DNA of 64,000 nt from Streptomyces sp. NBC_01351. GTDB lineage: Bacteria; Actinomycetota; Actinomycetes; Streptomycetales; Streptomycetaceae. Within the stretch, counting starts at the first letter, position 1. Each line of letters opens with the position of its first letter. The position numbers and the translations under genes are program-made. The notes beneath the pieces were generated by a model. The model was not told where the DNA came from. It saw only the letters and a list, made by a program, of their open reading frames with translations, and searched no databases. Below, piece after piece: positions 63,907-64,000 of the stretch. Location of the stretch: positions 3,344,501 through 3,408,500 of the forward strand of contig NZ_CP108356.1 in assembly GCF_036237315.1 (NCBI RefSeq), read 5' to 3'.

Positions 63907-64000
63907 TCAGACGCGGCGGCGCTTCGGCGGGCGGCAGCCGTTGTGCGGGGTGGGGGTGACGTCCTGGATCGAGCCGACCTCGAGGCCAGTGGCCTGGAGG
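63907..64000 (-). CDS. rpsK: 30S ribosomal protein S11 (5' part missing)
   Basis: Only the last 30 residues are in the window: [20 protein letters not shown] followed by KRRRV and stop. This is the standard S11 C-terminus. The next gene is rpoA directly; rpsD is not between them. Confidence 0.95.
   Translation of the reverse strand, partial: LQATGLEVGSIQDVTPTPHNGCRPPKRRRV

Overview
The window is high-GC actinobacterial chromosome, almost certainly Streptomyces. Very close matches to the developmental regulators BldM and WhiD, a ShbA/SigD-type sigma factor, a BldN-type promoter, a His-tailed GroEL with two CIRCE operators, and extreme codon bias all point that way. The core order is guaB3, guaB, sigma, bldM, whiD, then groEL-groES, tsaD-rimI-tsaB, tsaE, alr, nnr, acpS, glmS, glmM, rpsI-rplM, truA, rplQ, rpoA, rpsK. 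It parallels the block running from guaB3/guaB2 to rpoA in mycobacteria, with Streptomyces-specific insertions.

Layout. 1-12.3 kb, all leftward: a partial GMC oxidoreductase, succinate-semialdehyde dehydrogenase, two receptor-type Ser/Thr kinases with a large pseudokinase between them, and glpD. 12.5-17.3 kb, rightward: a nucleotide-sugar dehydrogenase homologue lacking its catalytic cysteine, a small membrane protein, a probably leaderless gene of unknown function, and a membrane-anchored M16 peptidase. 17.3-22.5 kb: guaB3, guaB, the sigma factor and bldM (leftward), with whiD divergent. 22.7-28.3 kb: LysR/MOSC pair, SDR, an ABM-SnoaL fusion, and groEL-groES. 28.3-41 kb is variable: small membrane proteins, a SEDS glycosyltransferase behind an ECF-type promoter, a 5.4-kb unit bounded by ~485-bp inverted repeats, tandem polysaccharide deacetylases, a methyltransferase-like protein and a VOC protein. 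41-50 kb: the tRNA t6A operon interleaved with envelope genes. 49.6-57 kb: glmS, paired lipoproteins, coaA, a DUF389 protein and glmM. 57-64 kb: ribosomal and polymerase genes with a GT87 glycosyltransferase, an ABC-F ATPase and truA.

The housekeeping genes cover GMP synthesis (guaB), UDP-GlcNAc supply (glmS, glmM), D-alanine (alr), CoA and ACP activation (coaA, acpS), t6A modification (tsaB/D/E) and ribosome or RNA polymerase assembly. Regulatory and sensory genes (kinases, sigma factor, bldM, whiD) sit between them.

The strongest candidate for something undescribed is the unit at about 31.09-36.47 kb. Two long, similar inverted arms, each with an internal hairpin and two 32-bp direct repeats, enclose an SseB-like protein, a two-TM protein, a SUKH-like protein, a Nudix hydrolase, an XRE-DUF5919 regulator carrying a TTA codon, and two small ORFs. 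No transposase, integrase or replication gene is present. A second theme is proteins that keep a fold but have lost catalytic residues: the pseudokinase, the nucleotide-sugar dehydrogenase homologue (Cys to Gly), the YkuD-like protein (Cys to Gly) and GuaB3.
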